From SCTD01 sp038256525 (GTDB lineage Bacteria > Actinomycetota > Actinomycetes > Mycobacteriales > SCTD01): a stretch of 14,475 nt of DNA. The position numbers were made by a program, and so were the translations under genes. Position 1 is the stretch's first letter, and each line of letters opens with the position of its first letter. Shown here piece after piece: positions 13,449 through 14,475 of this stretch. Location: NCBI GenBank assembly GCA_038256525.1, contig JBBSKF010000098.1:1-14475 (forward strand), written 5' to 3'. A model generated the notes under the pieces. That model ran no database searches. It had not been told where the DNA came from and saw only the letters and a program-made list of their open reading frames with translations.

Positions 13449-14248
13449 GGCAGCAAAAGCTCGTGGTCGATGCCGTCCAGTGCGGTGCCGCACGGGCAGG
13501 AACGCTCGACCGGCAGCGCGGCGACCACCTCGAACAGCACCTCCCGGAGCCGGGCGGTGTTGTCGGCGAAGACCCGGAAGACCTCGGCCTGGCTGACCGG
13601 CTCGCCGCCCTCGACACCAGCGTCGAGGTCGGTCACGAGGGCGATCGCGGTGTAGCACAGCGCCAGCTCCCTGGCCAGCACGGCTTCGGGGTGTCCGGTC
13701 ATGTTGACGACGGACCAGCCTTGGGCTGCGTGCCACCGCGACTCGGCGCGGGTGGAGAACCGCGGTCCCTCCACCACCACCATCGTCCCGCCGTCGGTGA
13801 CCGGCCAGCCCGCCTCGCGGGCGACCGAGACGGCCACCCGGCGGCCGGTCGGACAGTACGGGTCGGCGAACCCGACGTGGACGGCGCCGGTGTCGTGGAA
13901 GGTCTGCGCCCGACCGGAGGTGCGGTCGACCAGCTGGTCGCAGACCACGAGGGCACCCGGGCCGAGCTCGGGCCGCAGCCCGCCGACGGCGCAGGGCGCC
14001 AGCACCTGCCGGACACCGAGGCTGCGCAGCGCCCAGAGGTTTGCCCGGTAGGGGATGCGGTGCGGCGGGAACCGGTGGTCCCGGCCGTGCCGGGGGACGA
14101 AGGCCACCCGGCGGCCGGCGATGTCGCCGACGACCAGCGGGTCGCTCGGCGGGCCGTACGGCGTGTCGATCTCGATCTCGGTGGCGCCTTCGAGGAAGGC
14201 GTAGAAGCCGGACCCGCCGATGACGCCGATCTGCGCGGTCTCGCGCAT
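13445..14248 (-). CDS. mtnP: S-methyl-5'-thioadenosine phosphorylase
   Basis: A 267-residue enzyme of the purine nucleoside phosphorylase 2 group, cleaving methylthioadenosine with phosphate to adenine and methylthioribose 1-phosphate (methionine and polyamine salvage). Motifs are GVIGGSGFY (8-16), TPYGPPSDPLVVGDIAG (29-45), PRHGRDHRFPPHRIPYRANL (52-71), the phosphate-binding VEGPRFSTRAES (159-170), NMTGHPEAVLARE (182-194) and TDLD (206-209). Asp at positions 207 and 209, rather than Asn, favours 6-aminopurines, that is MTA over inosine or guanosine. ATG 14248 has AGGAGG six bases upstream, inside a hairpin. The stop overlaps the SAF gene start. The adenine product could feed purine salvage. 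Activity on other adenosines cannot be excluded. Confidence 0.94.
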   Translation of the reverse strand: MRETAQIGVIGGSGFYAFLEGATEIEIDTPYGPPSDPLVVGDIAGRRVAFVPRHGRDHRFPPHRIPYRANLWALRSLGVRQVLAPCAVGGLRPELGPGALVVCDQLVDRTSGRAQTFHDTGAVHVGFADPYCPTGRRVAVSVAREAGWPVTDGGTMVVVEGPRFSTRAESRWHAAQGWSVVNMTGHPEAVLARELALCYTAIALVTDLDAGVEGGEPVSQAEVFRVFADNTARLREVLFEVVAALPVERSCPCGTALDGIDHELLLP

Positions 14249-14254
14249 GGAGCA

Positions 14255-14273
14255 CCTCCTGCTCGCCAGGAGG
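14255..14273 (-). promoter_or_regulatory. mtnP: Hairpin that sequesters the mtnP ribosome binding site
   Basis: On the minus strand, CCTCCTG and CAGGAGG form a perfect seven-bp stem with loop GCGAG. The 3' arm contains the AGGAGG Shine-Dalgarno sequence of mtnP, so the folded leader would hide it from the ribosome. The stem lies just after a candidate -10 box, so only transcripts starting upstream would carry the whole 5' arm. Confidence 0.55.
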
Positions 14274-14276
14274 CCG

Positions 14277-14282
14277 ACCCTA
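14277..14282 (-). promoter_or_regulatory. Candidate -10 box (TAGGGT) for mtnP-SAF-mscL
   Basis: TAGGGT on the minus strand fits TANNNT. Transcription would start about seven bases downstream, near 14270, within the 5' arm of the leader hairpin. No -35 is obvious. The 83-base gap between the upstream stop and the mtnP ATG leaves room for a promoter. Confidence 0.4.
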
Positions 14283-14331
14283 GGGCCGGATCACGCCGCG
14301 GCGCCCGAGCCCGGCGTTGTCCACAGCCGAC

Positions 14332-14475
14332 TCAGGCGCTCTTGCGCTCGGCCGGCTTGCCGCTCGCGGCGGGCTTCGCGGGGGCGGGCTTGCCGCCCGA
14401 GGAGGAGCCGTCGCCCTTGGAGCTCCCGCCCGAGGAGCTCTTGCCGCTTGCGTCCCCGCCTGAGCCCTTGCCGCC
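14332..14475 (-). CDS. C-terminal tail of a Gly/Ser/Lys-rich protein, probably FmdB-family zinc ribbon protein (partial)
   Basis: The minus-strand frame is open from the window edge to TGA 14334-14332, giving 47 residues. Composition is Gly, Ser, Lys and later Ala/Pro (SSSGGSSKGDG, GGKPAPAKPAASGK, ending ERKSA). No folded domain lies in the visible part, so the sequence itself does not identify the protein. Actinobacterial FmdB-type zinc ribbon proteins have such low-complexity tails after a short CxxC head, and I recall them as neighbours of MTA phosphorylase, SAF and MscL genes; the call rests on this context. It ends 58 bases before the mtnP leader hairpin on the same strand, so read-through into mtnP is plausible. 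A secreted or DNA-binding Lys-rich protein is the alternative. Confidence 0.55.
   Translation of the reverse strand, partial: GGKGSGGDASGKSSSGGSSKGDGSSSGGKPAPAKPAASGKPAERKSA

Noticed and set aside
12795..14255. Single minus-strand frame of 486 codons spanning mtnP and the SAF gene
   Set aside because: Only the part after ATG 13448 is coding (SAF protein). The upstream part is an Arg-rich shadow of mtnP in another frame.
1..14475. CRISPR arrays, transposases, toxin-antitoxin or phage defence genes
   Set aside because: No regularly spaced repeats and no proteins of those families were found in either strand.

Overview
The window is GC-rich chromosomal DNA from an actinobacterium. The evidence is the strong G/C bias at third codon positions, GTG starts, ATGA/GTGA overlaps between genes, candidate leaderless genes with a TANNNT box 6-7 bases before the start codon, and characteristic proteins: DUF2530, the DUF222/HNH ('13E12') family, an actinobacterial SerC, a CitA-type citrate synthase, and MscL with a zinc ribbon. 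Genus cannot be assigned from this stretch. A Frankia/Geodermatophilus-like or Nocardioides-like lineage would fit, with low confidence.

Left part (1-3911). The C-terminal part of a HupE/UreJ-type membrane protein runs in from the left edge. It is followed directly by a decayed DUF222/HNH gene that has lost its 5' end, carries a one-base frameshift in a C run, and has a TGA where the HNH finger cysteine should be. A minus-strand pair (DUF2530, then DUF998, both membrane proteins) diverges from a plus-strand NCS2/AzgA-type purine permease across a 64-base promoter region.

Middle part (3912-8968). A MarR regulator and an MFS exporter overlap by GTGA, behind a small imperfect inverted repeat that could be the MarR operator. 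The MFS frame lacks a stop at its natural end and runs 285 bases antisense into a DUF6328 gene, which itself has no orthodox in-frame start. A minus-strand series then reads citA (citrate synthase 2), serC (phosphoserine aminotransferase, ATGA overlap), two small membrane proteins and DUF6328.

Right-middle part (8969-11882). pdxH (pyridoxamine 5'-phosphate oxidase) diverges from citA and is coupled to a second MFS protein through TGATG. A hairpin terminator candidate follows, then a gene for a TM-helix (MscS/CmpX-like) membrane protein. PdxH makes PLP, the cofactor of SerC, so the divergent citA-serC / pdxH arrangement is functionally coherent.

Right part (11883-14475). It contains a tRNA-Arg(CCU) gene, a small hypothetical gene, a 61-base near-perfect inverted repeat touching the mscL stop codon, and a tightly coupled minus-strand series of mtnP (methylthioadenosine phosphorylase), a SAF-domain protein and mscL (two ATGA overlaps). 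At the right edge is the Gly/Ser/Lys-rich C-terminal tail of another protein, probably of the FmdB zinc-ribbon family. The mtnP Shine-Dalgarno sequence lies inside a perfect 7-bp stem.

Most genes are housekeeping or transport genes. I see no CRISPR array, transposase, phage gene or recognisable defence system. The items most worth checking are the mtnP leader hairpin, the large palindrome after mscL, the coupling of an orphan SAF protein to mscL, and the MFS/DUF6328 sense-antisense tangle.
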